Notes: generated from the letters alone by a model not told the origin. DNA of 64,000 nt from Sodiomyces alkalinus F11 (GCF_003711515.1 NW_021167090.1:503346-567345); one strand, 5' to 3'; shown: positions 9,547-20,884, counted from the stretch's first letter. Numbers and translations: made by a program.

Positions 9547-12500
9547 CTACTTAGAAGAGCTTGCCCCTCCAGCGCCATCTTCATGCGTACCCGTCATCAA
9601 GCTCTCCTCGATCGCTCTCTTCAACTCTTCGTCCTCCTCTTCGCCCGCTCTCATCTTCCCCTTCGCGACCGCCCTCCGAAACTCCTCCTCCGCTAGGCTT
9701 TGTCTCTTGATGTACTCCATCACGATATCCTCCTCCGTCCTGGCGGCTGCTTCCTTGCTCAGCTGGCCCTGGTATGCCATTTTGGACTCTTCGATGGCTC
9801 GAATGAAATCCTCGTCTTCATTTCTTCGGGGGCCCTCCTCCTGTTTGCGCCCCGATGCCTCAATGACCCGCTTCAACTCCTCGTCGTGGCCGCTGTCATA
9901 GGCCGGCGGCGGAGATGTGGTAGACTCTTGCGCGATCCGCCTGATCTTCTCATCTTCAAAGTCACCCTTGCTACCACCGTAATTAGTGACCCCTGAAGTT
10001 TGGAGGGCGAGACTCTCTTGTATTGCTTTCTCAATCAGCTCCTGATACTCTTCGTCGGTTATGGAAAGGTCCTCCAATTCGTCGATTTTGGAGACTGGGG
10101 CCCGTTCGGGTAGCCCTCGTCCCCCCTCGTCACGCAGACGTTTGATGCTTGCACGCATAGCCTCTTCGACTTTGGCATCTTCCTCCGGATTGCCGCGAGA
10201 CGTCTGCGCTACCGACTCCCGGATGGCTCTCTCGTACTCTTCGTCCTTGGCGAGAATAGGCGGTGCGTTGCCACCGACCTGGGAAATGTCCTCGCGGCTC
10301 TGGGCGCTCGAGGAAGAAAGGGAAGGGGCAAGGGTCTGACGGGTGACAGGAGATCTGTTTTGCAATTCCTTGCGAGCATGGAGAGCCTTCCTCTGATCAA
10401 ATGATAGTTGTTTCGTGTACTTCCATCCCGTGTTTGGCGGGCCCAACTGGTCTTCTGGCCAAGGAATGTTGTCGACGACCTCTCCTTGAGCCTCGCGCTC
10501 CCCTCGTTGACGAGGTCCCTGTTCCTTTTGTTCCTTTTCTTCCTTGTTTTTCAAGGCCCGCCACTTCTTCAGATCGACCTCAAGCCTCTGCCACGCCAGA
10601 AGAACGCCCAGCTGCTCTTCAGCAGTGGAATGTTTGAGCTCAGCACCTCCCTGGATGATACGCGAGGCAATGATGTAATTTTGCACGCTGTTGCCAAACA
10701 TATTCCGTAGAGATGCGTGCACCCCTTTCATACTGTATGCGGGAATTGCCCAAAAAGCTAAAGAAGAGGTCAACTTCCAAGGTCAAATATATTCCCCCCT
10801 AGGGGTTTATCTCTGCATCCATCGGTTCGGACCGGGGCCAACGTACCTGAAGCTGGCTTGAGCAAGAGACCGCCGATTCCTTTCCCGATGCCCTTCACGA
10901 GGCCGGCGCCACCTTCCTTCTCGGCGCCTTTCAGGGGCTGGGTCACCATCCCCGTCACGCCGTCGTAGAGCCCGAGCGCAAACCCTCTACCCGCAGCCTT
11001 TAAACCGGTTGACAAGTCCGTGACCTTCTCTTCTGGGCGTACTGTATCATCGTTGTACAACCTTGGCGCGTTTCTGAAGCCCCTTGCCAAACCGAGACAA
11101 AAGTTCATGGGAGACTTGACGCCGGTGGTGACGATGCGACTGACGCTGTCACCGGCAGCCATCGCTTTCTCAATGGTGTCGTTGATTGTGGGATCGGTAG
11201 CAGAGGCTGAATCGGGCATTGCAGTGCCCGGTGCCGAGGAAGCTAGTTTAGATCGGATGGATCCCGATGTTTTGGATGTCGCAGAATCGGCCCGTAAGGA
11301 ATTGCCACCAGATGCTGGGCGGACGGGCGTGCCCAACAAGGCATCATCGTGGGCGCCGAGAGCTGACTTGGAGGATCCATCACTAGGGGGCGAAGATGGC
11401 CTGGACGTTGTCTCCGATTCGACGTTGGACTTTGCTCGAGGCTTGAAGAGTTGGCGGGGCACATCAGCAATAGCCATGCCGATGGCGCTGATATCGGCGA
11501 CAAGAGAGACCGTAGCCGCCGAAATAGGATCCCAGGGCTGTTCTTCGGTGTTGTATTCTTTGGCTCGATATCTTGCGAGGGTGAAAACACGCAGTCAGCA
11601 GCTGTTTCCTCGTCGACAGAAAAGGGAGGGGCACAGTGAGCCACTCCAGTCAGCTTTCAACTTACAGCTTAAGATCGGAGTACTTGATAAGTCCTTTCTC
11701 GGCCAGAACGGCCGCCGCGAACGCGCTGAGCCTCACCTTGGTCCGTCTGACGCGCCATACGGCCGTACGGCTCGGAGCGAGAACGCACCGGAGTCCGTCA
11801 ACGCCCAGGTGCTGGTGGAAACTCTTGGCGCCTTCTTCGCTGCCCCGTTCCTCCCGAATTCTGGCGCCCAGCTCTTGCGCTCGGTTCTGAGTCTCGGGTT
11901 TCATGCAGTGTCGAATGGCTTCGGCCAGCTTCTCGGCCGTGAACTCTTTGTACGGGATGGGTTCTGGGCCAGCACCAGCCTTGTGAACCATGGCGCCCCA
12001 GAAAGGTTGGTCCCCGAAGAAAGGAACAACAATGGTAGGCTTCCCGGCCCGGATACCAGCCGCACTCGTGCCAGCGCCGCCATGATGGCACACAGCCGAG
12101 ACATGTTTAAATAGCCAGTCGTGGGGCACGTTACCCAGCATGAAGACACCTTCGGGTAATCCTAGGGATTCTGCGCCGAGGCCTCCCCATCCCTTGGATA
12201 CCAATACTCTGACGCCCGTTAATCGCACTGCCTCGAAGATCATCCTGGTTAGGGCATCAGGGTCGTCCACGACGATGGAGCCGAAGCCGATATAAACCGG
12301 GGGCGGGCCGGCTTGTAGGAAAGCGGCCAAATCGGGGTCAGGGCGAAAGGAAGAGGCCAAATCGAGGAAGTAAAAGCCGGCGATATCGATGCGGCTGTCC
12401 CAGTCGTTCGGCTTGGGAATGAGGGCCGGAGACCAGCAATAGGTATAGGGGATGCGTAATCGAGTGAGCAGGCCGGGAGCCCAGATGAGGGAGATGGGGT

Positions 12501-13752
12501 CGAGATCCAAGACGTCGGCCCTGAACCGGTTGATGACGTCGCCCAGACCCTGCCATGTCATCATCTCGACAAGAGCATACGATAGGTAGTTGGTCATGAT
12601 AGCGTCGGTATTGGTTGACTGGATGTTCGCTAGGGGATGAGGGAACGCCTTCGTCGGGGACCAAGGCATGGTAAACATCATGTGTAGGGGGACGCCTAGC
12701 TTTTCTGCGATGTGGACGTGGGCGAAGCTTGGGGGGTTGGCAATGATGGCGTCGGCAACGAAAGGCCTCTGGGTGGGGTCGCCGGGGACGGTGATGCCGG
12801 CGCCCTCTAGGGGTTCATCTCTGGGGTGGGGTGTGTAAGGGGCACCATGGCCGTTTCCAGCCTCGATGCAGGACCTCCAGCAGCCCAGAAGCATGTCGCG
12901 GATACCCTTCCGACGCTCGCTGACCTCACCACTCTTAACCGCGTCAAAGCCGGGCATGAGACCCGGGTGCCGGACCATGAAGGCCATGAGCTGGGCAGGA
13001 TCACCGCCAATACTGAAAAACTCGAGACCGTTGTCCTCGACAAACTGCTGGAAGGTGGGATGAGTAGCGACGCGGACACGATGCCCGTAGGTCAGGAGGA
13101 CTTTTCCAAGAGCAATAAAGGGCTGGACGTCTCCACGGGAGCCGACAATTTGAATGACAATGTTCATGGAGGGAGGAGGCGCCTGTCCAGGTTCAGCCCC
13201 GAGGCCCGGGGGTATATAGAGAGGCGGGGGAGTTTCCGGGCGACGTCGTTTGTCTCCGGCGATCTGATGTTGTAGTGCCGGGGCCATGAGCTCTGAGAGT
13301 CGAGACGTCCTCTGATTGAGATTGATGTTGACGCGACCATCATCTACAGCCGATGTTGGTCAAACAGATCTGTGTGGTAGTTTGGATCAAAGCTGATGAC
13401 ATGACATACCTGCGATACTGGCACCGGCTTGAAAGCCTGCCTGGGAAAAGTGCATCCGGTCATAGACATCGCCATAGGCCGGCGGTGCCTGGTCCTCGGC
13501 CTGGAGGTCAGGTAGGTTAAACCCATTGGAGATGAGAGCAGAGGCAGCGAGTTGGCTTTCGGTGCTACGACGGGTGTCTTGTCTATCAGAATGGTGTTGA
13601 TGGCCCGCGGTGTAGGAGGAAGTAGAAGGATAGTCGGGAGCAGGATCAGAGGTTCCGGGGGAGGGGGAAGCCGCAGTCGAATTTGGCGATGGACCTGAGA
13701 TTCTCGGTGAGCTCCCGCTCCACACGGGCTTCGGCTTCTGTGAATCGGGCAT
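9547..13752 (-). CDS. Sterol/lipid UDP-glucosyltransferase with ATG_C-like segment and UIM-rich tail
   Basis: Four exons (13410-13752, 11666-13343, 10847-11571, 9547-10757) give 1318 residues, and all phases close. Residues about 170-600 form a GT28/GT1 glucosyltransferase of the sterol 3-beta-glucosyltransferase (UGT80/Atg26-like) type. They contain IVGSRGDVQPFIALGK near residue 180, YIGFGSIVVDDP, and the donor-binding signature CHHGGAGTSAAGIRAGKP followed by FFGDQPFWG near residues 533-565. The GRAM and PH domains of Atg26 are absent. Residues about 790-935 (LGLARGFRNAP, YDGVTGMVTQPLKG, GLVKGIGKGIGGLLLKP) resemble the C-terminal ATG_C region of Atg2/Vps13-type lipid-transfer proteins. The last 230 residues carry six to eight ubiquitin-interacting-motif-like helices (for example DEEYERAIRES at 1088 and DEELKRAIEESL at 1291). 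A membrane-associated enzyme under ubiquitin control is an inference; the sugar acceptor is not proven. Confidence 0.9.
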
Positions 13753-15097
13753 GACGGGCTAGTTATAAGCTGGGTAAGTTGAAGAGGAAACGGGTCGAGA
13801 AGAGTTGCCAGTGCCTATGGCCGGGATCCGACTTGCCGGGCCCGAGAATTATACGTCACAAGTTCCAACTGCGAGGAGGAAAATTGGGAAGACAATGAGG
13901 TAGAAATAAAAGGCGAAGATGTGTTATATGGATAGGTAGCTAGCCTGTCAATAGTTGCCTAGGGGTCCACGATAATAGAGGGTGAGTCGGAATGCATACG
14001 ACTCAATGATGCGACCAAGTAAAAGCACGCAAACGCAAGCATGAACTTGGACAACCGATCGACTTTGGTTATGGTTGATGCAGTAAAGTAAGGTAAGTAA
14101 AGAAGATCAGCGGTAGTAGAATCGGACTCGGGGATATAGGAGCTTTCTGCTAGGATGATCGGGGATGAGAGATGAGAGAACGGCGAATGGCTACGAAGAA
14201 GAGATGGAGGCCTGGGTCGATGGTTGTAGTTGATGTTGACGATGTTGATGATGTTGACTCTGAGAAGGAATGACAAGGATCTAAAGAAAGAGTACGCAAG
14301 CACAAGTACCCGCGGGGTTGGTCCTTCCTTGTTTGTTTGACGGATGGGTACACACGGAATAAGGTATACCAGTACAACGTAATTACCTAGGTACACATTG
14401 ACTGCCCATGTCCTGGCACAGGTAAGGTACCTTGGTCGGTATGTTGTATCCACTTGTACACTTTCCAGGCAGCGACGTCGGCGACAGCAAGTGCCGATAC
14501 ACCGATAGCACCAAATGTTGACATTGCCGATCCTGCTCTGCGCAACCGACACCTCCTGCTCCTCTTTCTCTATGCGAGCAACAAGCCGGAAGCCTGCAAT
14601 GACTACGCCGCGAGAGCAGAGAGAACCTAGACAAATCGCCGACTTCGATTCAGGGGCTCTAGGTAGGAAATAGAGGCAACGATTACTCTTCTTTGTCGAG
14701 ATTCCCGAACACAATCAGACTTGCAGAAGACTACATACCTACAGAAGAAGCGGATACATTCGCTCGACACTCGGCTTTATTTACAATGAAAGACTCTGTA
14801 GATTAACTAACAACAGAGTAGCAATGGCCATAACATAACCCCCTTTTTATCTTCCTTGCTCCAACCTCCATCCGTCGTAAAAGGGAAACACTATAGAACC
14901 GTCACTTCATTACTACTAGACTTCATTAGATTCATTACATGGTTCGTATACAATACATAAAGACTCGTCGTAATCCAGTCATATACTCAGTAAAATGTGC
15001 ATCGCATTGCAGTGTCAGCGTCAACCTCAACCTCGAGTCTCCGGTTTGACGTTGTCGCTAGGATGGTGTCGCCACTCCTCATCGCTCGGGACCCCGG
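13753..15097. other. Intergenic region upstream of the glucosyltransferase
   Basis: No supported gene. A 251-codon minus-strand frame (13959-14714) is rich in Cys, Arg and Ser, with no recognisable domain, and overlaps probable promoter and leader sequence. Palindromic CCTAGG/GGTACC words occur near 14386-14430. Confidence 0.45.
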
Positions 15098-17953
15098 TCA
15101 ATGAAGCCTTTCTTTCAAATAGACAACCGCCGCGTAACCGGCACAGCACTGCGTCGTCATGCCGTGCTTGCACCACGGACAGTTGACCATGGTCGTGATG
15201 GCGCCGCTTACGCCCAACGCTGGATCGGCTACTTCGGCGTGGGGACGTACCATGCATTCGTACACCCGGCTAGGCATGTCGTGAAAGAACTTGCAGTGGC
15301 AGCACTCAACCAATATCTTGGCCAACGGGTCCGTACCCCCTTCCTTGCGGCTGCTGGTCATGCGAGAAGTCCGAAGAGGGACTGGTATAGACGCCGGGAC
15401 AGATCTCCCCGCTGCTTCCGAAGATAGGGATGCTGAAGGGTCAGGCGAGCGTGGTGAGCGCGGCGAGCGCGGCGCATCGCCCCTCCCGGGAACCGATATT
15501 GAGGGAATTGCGTCGGCAAGGGATACCGACGATGTGTACGTCCCGGGCGTCCCCCGTGCTTGAGAGCGCGGAGGCGGAACAGGTTGCCGACCTCCGTTCT
15601 TCTCTTGAGAAGACGCAATACCGACGTCCACACTGTTAGTTGATCGGCGTTTAGGCTGACTCAGAATCCGCTGCAGAGTCGTGCTCCGGTCATTTCTTTC
15701 AGGTTCTGGCTCCGTAGAGAGCGTGGTCTGGGAATCGCTTGCTGCCCTGCTGCTTTCCTTGAGGCTCGAGACAGGTGTGATCTCGAGCGGCGCCGGCACA
15801 AGAGCCGCTTTGGATCCCGTAACTTCCACGGGAAGTAAGCAGGTCCTGAAAGACTCGGAGCCTGAATCCCTGCCTTCCCTGCCCCTCTTGACCACAATTG
15901 CCTTCCGGTCCCGCTGGACAGCTTTCTCGGCCTTTTCGTGACCACCCTCGCGGAAGATATTCTTTTCATTCTTTAACGTAGTCGGTGCCAATATGCTTCG
16001 GGGACTCATGGGGCCGGAGGCGCCCCAGGAGCTTCGTTGAGATCCCGGGAACCCCTTTCTATCCCACTCGGCCCGAGGGTGCCCTCCTAGGCGTCCTTTC
16101 CGAAGTTCATTCAGGACGGGGGGAAGGTTCTCATCAGACTGTGGACGGAAAGAATCGGGGGTGGTCACTATTGAAGAACTCCGGAACGAATCGTCACAGC
16201 ATGACGAGGACGATGAGGAGGGTCTAGCTACATCGTGGGCCTTCACCATTTGGATAACGTCGTTTTTCCCTCCTGCAATTTGCGGGTGTCCAGGGCCCAA
16301 CGCGCCTCTGTCCAGATCTGAACATGCCGTCGAATTAGGGGTCGGAATAGCACTGCTTGATGCTCTGTCAAGGTCGGAGTTGTCATGGGGCGAGGGCAGC
16401 TTATCAGGCGTTGGCTTGAACTTGTGGAGAGCCGCTTGCATCGAATTCCGAAAGCTTTTTGTGGTGGCCGATCCAGTAGCAGGGGATCTTGCAGGCTGGG
16501 CTGCGAAGCTCTGCGAGGCGCTACTTTGAGCATAGTTCGATCTGGGCGAACTCTCGGCAGAAGCATCCGCTCGGGGACTGGGCGTCACACCGGTCGCGCC
16601 CTGACTATTCGTCTCGGAGTTGAAGGAATAAGAACGCACATGTTGCGGACGTCTTGCCAGCGGCGGGTAGTGTGATCGGGCAGATACAAGGGTCTCGTCG
16701 CGGAAAGCGACGATGGCCCGATCTCGGCTTTGTTGGCGTTGGTTCTGAACGTAGCTTCCGCCCTGGCGGCCGCGTTGGCTTTCATCCACCAATGCAGAGT
16801 ATTTCTCGACGTAGCTGTCTTGGTACTCCGTTGTCGCTGCGGCACTTTCTTGTGCCGCGGGAGAAATGGGGGAGCTTGGGGTTTCCGCCTTGGCCAGAGA
16901 GATTGTAGAAATAGGCGCCGCGACCCTGCTTTGCCGCGGCGTTTGGGTGCCTGGGGTGTTCGGCTGAGATGTGTGCGGCGGCGATGATGGACTGTTCTCA
17001 CGAGATTCGAGGTGTGGCCTGTCCCCTTGAGCCGCGTCTTCGGCCGCCTTCCTGGCGGCCTCTCTCTCCTTCTCGAGTTTGAGACCTCCGATAAAGCCAA
17101 CCTCTTTCTCTCTCTCCTTCTCCTTCTCCTTCTCTTTTGTCTTCAGCCCCGAAAACACAGCTCTTATTTGAGATGCGACAGAACTCGAGCGACGTCTCTT
17201 GTGATGCGGGCGTGAAGCCGAAGGTGGATATTGGTCAACTTGTGCGCTTGTTCGACCCGAACGTCCGCTCTCGAGGTCTCGGTCGGCCTTGGAGTTGTCG
17301 GCACTTCGACTTGCAGAAGGAGGCGGCTTGGTCAATTTGGCGGTGGAAACAGACTTCTTGGTATTGTGTTTGGGATTCTTCTCTGTCTGGTCCTTGTCCT
17401 TCCGACGTTGCTTTGTCTCGGCTTTCTTCTCCTTTTTCCTCTGGCCGTAGCCTTCCCAGCTAGGGGAGTGGCAGATTGAGGAAGCGGAATCCGATTTTTC
17501 TTCATCGCCCTTGTTGTCTACGACGTTATCTATCTTCTGAGAATGTTGTGCTGGGGTCTGAGGCCGAAGCTCTGATTGCGAGGAGTCTCGTGACTTTTCG
17601 ATGGGTGGAATCGTTGTCGTCGATGGCGGGATAAGAATAGTGAGTTTCGAGACGTTTGAGCTGCTTCGATCGGCGGACGTGACAGTGAGGGATCCGTGGC
17701 GAGACGAAGTGTCGTGCCGAAGAGTCGGTAACGACAGACACGAAGGCTCAGGAGAGCCCTGAAGACGTTCCATCTGGGAGCGGGTGGGATGATTAGCTGA
17801 TAGCCTTATTCCTGCGGAATCAGGTGAAAGCGATGTGTTCGTTACCTTGAACTTGTGCTCCAAATCTAGTATCTGTTGAAGCTTGGGAGGACTCGTGGGT
17901 CCATCTTGGCGAGTGATGGTCGTCATGGCCAAGAGCAGCGATGATTCTACCAC
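15098..17953 (-). CDS. Unnamed 951-residue protein with C-terminal Cys/His cluster
   Basis: I do not recognise this gene by name. One open frame covers 951 residues, which is far too long for chance. The N terminus contains MTTITRQDGPTSPPKLQQILDLEHKFK; the start may be this inner Met. A 72-nt in-frame stretch (17774-17845) has a GTAACG 5' site, a CTAAT branch and a CCCAG 3' site and may be an intron, which would shorten the protein by 24 residues. The middle is disordered: Ser/Pro-rich with Lys/Glu runs (KEKEKEKEREKEVGFIGGLK). The last 90 residues look folded and metal-binding: CCHCKFFHDMPSRVYEC, then NCPWCKHGMTTQCCAGY near the C terminus. That spacing suggests a fungal Zn-ribbon-like tail. 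The function is unknown. Confidence 0.8.
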   Translation of the reverse strand: MVESSLLLAMTTITRQDGPTSPPKLQQILDLEHKFKVTNTSLSPDSAGIRLSANHPTRSQMERLQGSPEPSCLSLPTLRHDTSSRHGSLTVTSADRSSSNVSKLTILIPPSTTTIPPIEKSRDSSQSELRPQTPAQHSQKIDNVVDNKGDEEKSDSASSICHSPSWEGYGQRKKEKKAETKQRRKDKDQTEKNPKHNTKKSVSTAKLTKPPPSASRSADNSKADRDLESGRSGRTSAQVDQYPPSASRPHHKRRRSSSVASQIRAVFSGLKTKEKEKEKEREKEVGFIGGLKLEKEREAARKAAEDAAQGDRPHLESRENSPSSPPHTSQPNTPGTQTPRQSRVAAPISTISLAKAETPSSPISPAAQESAAATTEYQDSYVEKYSALVDESQRGRQGGSYVQNQRQQSRDRAIVAFRDETLVSARSHYPPLARRPQHVRSYSFNSETNSQGATGVTPSPRADASAESSPRSNYAQSSASQSFAAQPARSPATGSATTKSFRNSMQAALHKFKPTPDKLPSPHDNSDLDRASSSAIPTPNSTACSDLDRGALGPGHPQIAGGKNDVIQMVKAHDVARPSSSSSSCCDDSFRSSSIVTTPDSFRPQSDENLPPVLNELRKGRLGGHPRAEWDRKGFPGSQRSSWGASGPMSPRSILAPTTLKNEKNIFREGGHEKAEKAVQRDRKAIVVKRGREGRDSGSESFRTCLLPVEVTGSKAALVPAPLEITPVSSLKESSRAASDSQTTLSTEPEPERNDRSTTLQRILSQPKRRSTNSVDVGIASSQEKNGGRQPVPPPRSQARGTPGTYTSSVSLADAIPSISVPGRGDAPRSPRSPRSPDPSASLSSEAAGRSVPASIPVPLRTSRMTSSRKEGGTDPLAKILVECCHCKFFHDMPSRVYECMVRPHAEVADPALGVSGAITTMVNCPWCKHGMTTQCCAGYAAVVYLKERLH

Positions 17954-19035
17954 GGGGTGGTGATTGTTCGCTGCAGCGATGAGCTGTCCGGATGCAGTGA
18001 ATGATCGTAGTAGTTAATGAGAGTGCAGCCCAATACGGGTAAACCGACAATAGAGATTGATGAGCAAAGAAACAGGCAACTCGCGGGTCGACCTCCTTAG
18101 GGCCACCGCATCAGCGCAGAGAGACTTGGGTGTCTGGAAACGAAGCTCGATGCCGGGTATGGTCACTCATCAGCCGTCTCGCACAAGCCGGTCGTACTAG
18201 GCCCGTCCAAGCGGGAAGGCCGAGAGGTAAAAGGAACTCGATTCTGGCGGCAGCGATCCAGTGGTGGGAAGTCGGCCAGGGGTAGGGAGGTGGGTGGCTG
18301 CGGGTAGCCGGGCGCTATGCAGAAAATATGAGTTGGGCTGATATTATGCCGTTGACATCAATGTAGCATGTAAGTGAAAGATGACCTGCCCTTTGGTTGG
18401 ATAGCCGGTAGTGGCCGCGCGACACAAAGTTGTAGGTTTTTTTTTTTTCGGGGCGCGATTGTTTGCGATCGATTGATACACCGGAGTTTACGAGCAGAGA
18501 CGAGCAGAGAGAACAGACAAATGCCGAAGCGTGAGTTCGTCGACGATACGGCCAGGAGTGCGATATGGTATAGAGGATAAGGAGTTGCTGCTTGAGCGAT
18601 TCGGAGAAACAGAGCGAACGAAATACTGAGGGCCCGAATGAGGGGCTCGGTCGAGGGTGATCGTAGAGAGAGAAAGGCAAGACAAAACGAGCGGTGCGGG
18701 AAGGACGTGATTAAGACAGCGAGAGAGGAGGGATATAGGAAAGAAACAAGGGGAGAATAAGAATATAGTAGCGAGTGGAAATATTCGAAGGAGGAGCTGA
18801 AGCGACGAATTCAAGGAGAAGAGGACAACTTCAACTGCGTCGAGAGGAGGAAGCGGAGGAGGAGTGAGGATTGTATAATTGATTTTTTTATTTATTTTTT
18901 TAGAAAAGAAAGGAAAAGAAACTTGGAAATTATGGATGCAAATAATGTAGTTAATAATAAGGTACCTACATAACATATACCTTAGTGTCTAAGGTACCTT
19001 ACTTCGCGAGGAGCAAGGAGGCAAGGTAGGTGACC
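17954..19035. other. Upstream region of the 951-residue gene, left flank of the AT-rich relic
   Basis: No supported gene. The minus strand is C+T-rich at 18490-18860, consistent with a promoter or leader for the 951-residue gene. GGTACC palindromes lie at 18961 and 18993. A 162-codon minus frame (18488-18976) is Ser/Leu/Phe-rich and lacks domain content. Confidence 0.5.
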
Positions 19036-19044
19036 CAGTTATAT
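19036..19044 (+). repeat. 9-bp target-site duplication, left copy (CAGTTATAT)
   Basis: CAGTTATAT directly abuts the left terminal inverted repeat and is repeated exactly at 27508-27516. Confidence 0.75.
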
Positions 19045-19143
19045 AGAGGTTATATGTAAACTGATGTTGAACTCGGTGGCTGGGCTGAGGGTAGGTGTGG
19101 GGCGTGGCTGACGAAAAGTTAAGCTGAGGGTAGGTGTGGGGCG
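19045..19143 (+). repeat. Left terminal inverted repeat (~100 bp)
   Basis: It aligns with the reverse complement of 27405-27507. Shared blocks include AAACTGATGTTGAACTCGG (19058-19076; AAACTGATATTAAACTCGG in the other arm) and CGAAAAGTTAAGCTGAGGG (TAAGGG in the other arm). It holds an internal direct repeat, GCTGAGGGTAGGTGTGGGGCG, at about 19084 and 19123. The left arm keeps G where the right arm has A, so the left arm is less mutated. Confidence 0.78.
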
Positions 19144-19567
19144 AATTCTGATTAGCTCGGGTAACGGGGAAACGTTTCCGCTGATTTCACGAGTCGCGTT
19201 TAAATACGTTATCGTGCTCTTCCCCTCTTTTACCTATTCGTGCCTTTTTCCTACTATTACCACTCTGTTTATTCATAATAAGTGTTTTGGCAGTATTATA
19301 ATATCAATTCCTATACACTTTTTTCATTAACCATATCAAATTCCTTATATTTTATAATATTATTAGGTATATCTTCTTATTTTTAATAGCGGGTAATCGG
19401 AAACGATTAAGAAACGATTAGGAAACGATTCCTATCCAGAAACTAACTATCCTGTTATACTTTATAGACCGCCATAGAGTTTTTTTAATAATATGCCCTC
19501 TAACTACCGACTAACTAGTGCCTTCTAGTAGTATATTTAAGGGGAGTATAGTAGTAAGCGTTTATTA

Positions 19568-19790
19568 TAGGTATACTATAAGGAGTAATAGGCGACTGCT
19601 AAACGATATAAGATCACTTAGTGACTGGTAGGAACTAAAGAGGGGGTATCGTGATAAGATTATTCGTTAAGTCCTTCTAAGACTCTAGGAACTATAGAAG
19701 GCACTCCCGTCTTTATACCTACCTAAGGTCTTCTAACCAAGTAGGTGGCGAGAGGCCTCCTTAAGACTAAGTTCAGGCGTAAGCTGGTTT
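19568..19790 (+). repeat. Inverted repeat B, left copy (~225 bp)
   Basis: It matches the reverse complement of 22338-22563 over almost its whole length, for example GGCGAGAGGCCTCCTTAAG (19747 on) against CTTAAGGAGGCCTCTCGCC (near 22364). Its right end is exactly where gypsy integrase similarity starts. Confidence 0.85.
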
Positions 19791-20170
19791 GCCTAGTAAG
19801 AAGCTCTCGGATAAGTACCTAGGACCCTACGAAATCAAGGAAGTTATGGGGAATCACGGACTCGCCTATAAGTTAAAACTTCCGGCAACCATAAAAATTC
19901 ATAATATCTTTCCTATTTCCCTTTTAGAACCCTGGAGTCCTCGTACAGACGGCGTCCAGGTCCCTAAGGAAGTCCAGGTAAAACCTCAGGAGTCCGATAA
20001 GTACGAAGTTAAGGATATCCTGGCCCACCATTATAATAGAAACCGCCGATAATACCTGATTAAGTAGGAAGGCTACGGCCACGAGGAAAATACTTAGGAA
20101 CCCACGCGTAATATCTCGGAATCGCTCCTTCGCGAGTATTACGCTAGGAGGTCCCGAGATACCCCCTAGA
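19789..20170 (+). pseudogene. Ty3/gypsy chromointegrase C-terminal relic (chromodomain)
   Basis: In one plus frame the sequence reads LSDKYLGPYEIKEV, LKLPATIKIHNIFPISLLEP, then KDILAHHYNRNRR, YLIK, EGYGHEENT, EP, SLREYYARR. This is the GPY/F-type end of a retroviral-type integrase followed by a chromodomain, as in fungal Ty3/gypsy chromoviruses. The stop codons inside the chromodomain fall where Trp belongs (YLIKW and NTWEP), that is TGG changed to TAG, the expected RIP change on the complementary strand. Protease, reverse transcriptase, RNase H and the integrase core are not present upstream; the sequence changes abruptly to inverted repeat B. It is therefore a dead, truncated fragment. Confidence 0.88.
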
Positions 20171-20884
20171 TAGATACCCAGAGCGCCTTAAGAGTGTAAT
20201 CCTAACACACCAGGCTTAAGACACATCTCACGCATCAGAACTTTAGGAATTTATATACCGAACCCGCAGACCTCCTAAATTAGGGCCTGGAAAATTAATT
20301 ATTACCCCGTAGGGACTTACTACTATACTAGATAGAAAAAAAACCTAAAAGCGAAAAATTCTAAGGCCGGAGTTCCCCCCCCCCCGATATAAAGTCTCGG
20401 TGACTATATATTAACCGCCCCCTAGTCCCCCGTTTCACTACGGCTGCTCACTAAGCAGGTGCTCGTATAAACGTTCACCTATAGCTACGAAACGTAGTAG
20501 TGCACTCTCTATAATTTCCTGATAAGACCGAGTATCTCGAACCGCCTCTTTAGCGGCGCGGCGAACTATAGGAGCCTTATTAAAGCCCCGACGATTTTAG
20601 GCCTAATACCTGCTCTTAGCCTTACCCAGCAAAATCTATAGCTCCTTCAGTTCGGCCTATCACTAAGTTAGTAAGGCATACTCTCTTAGGGGGCAGGGTT
20701 TACTTATAAGCTACGTATCAGTATAATAGCCGCGGTTATTAGCTTTAATCAGACGACGCTATATACGCTTACCTAGCAGCTTAGCCTTAAGAGTTATCTA
20801 GAAGTCTGTTAGTGATCCAAGGAGTGGCTTATCGGGAAGGGGTTATAATCACTCACCTTTACGTAACCCCGAGAACTATTACCT

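Noticed and set aside
11020..12114. 364-codon plus-strand frame
   Set aside because: Antisense to two exons of the glucosyltransferase and crosses its intron.
13959..14714. 251-codon minus-strand frame upstream of the glucosyltransferase
   Set aside because: No recognisable domain, Cys/Arg/Ser-biased, sits in a promoter-like spacer; could be reconsidered if transcript data support it.
17774..17845. Treating this 72-nt stretch of the 951-residue gene as a definite intron
   Set aside because: It has plausible splice and branch sites but is in frame without a stop; sequence alone cannot decide, so it is only noted.
20370..20385. Poly-C run after the chromodomain as a retroelement polypurine tract
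   Set aside because: It is pyrimidine on the coding strand of the gypsy fragment, the wrong orientation for a 3' polypurine tract.
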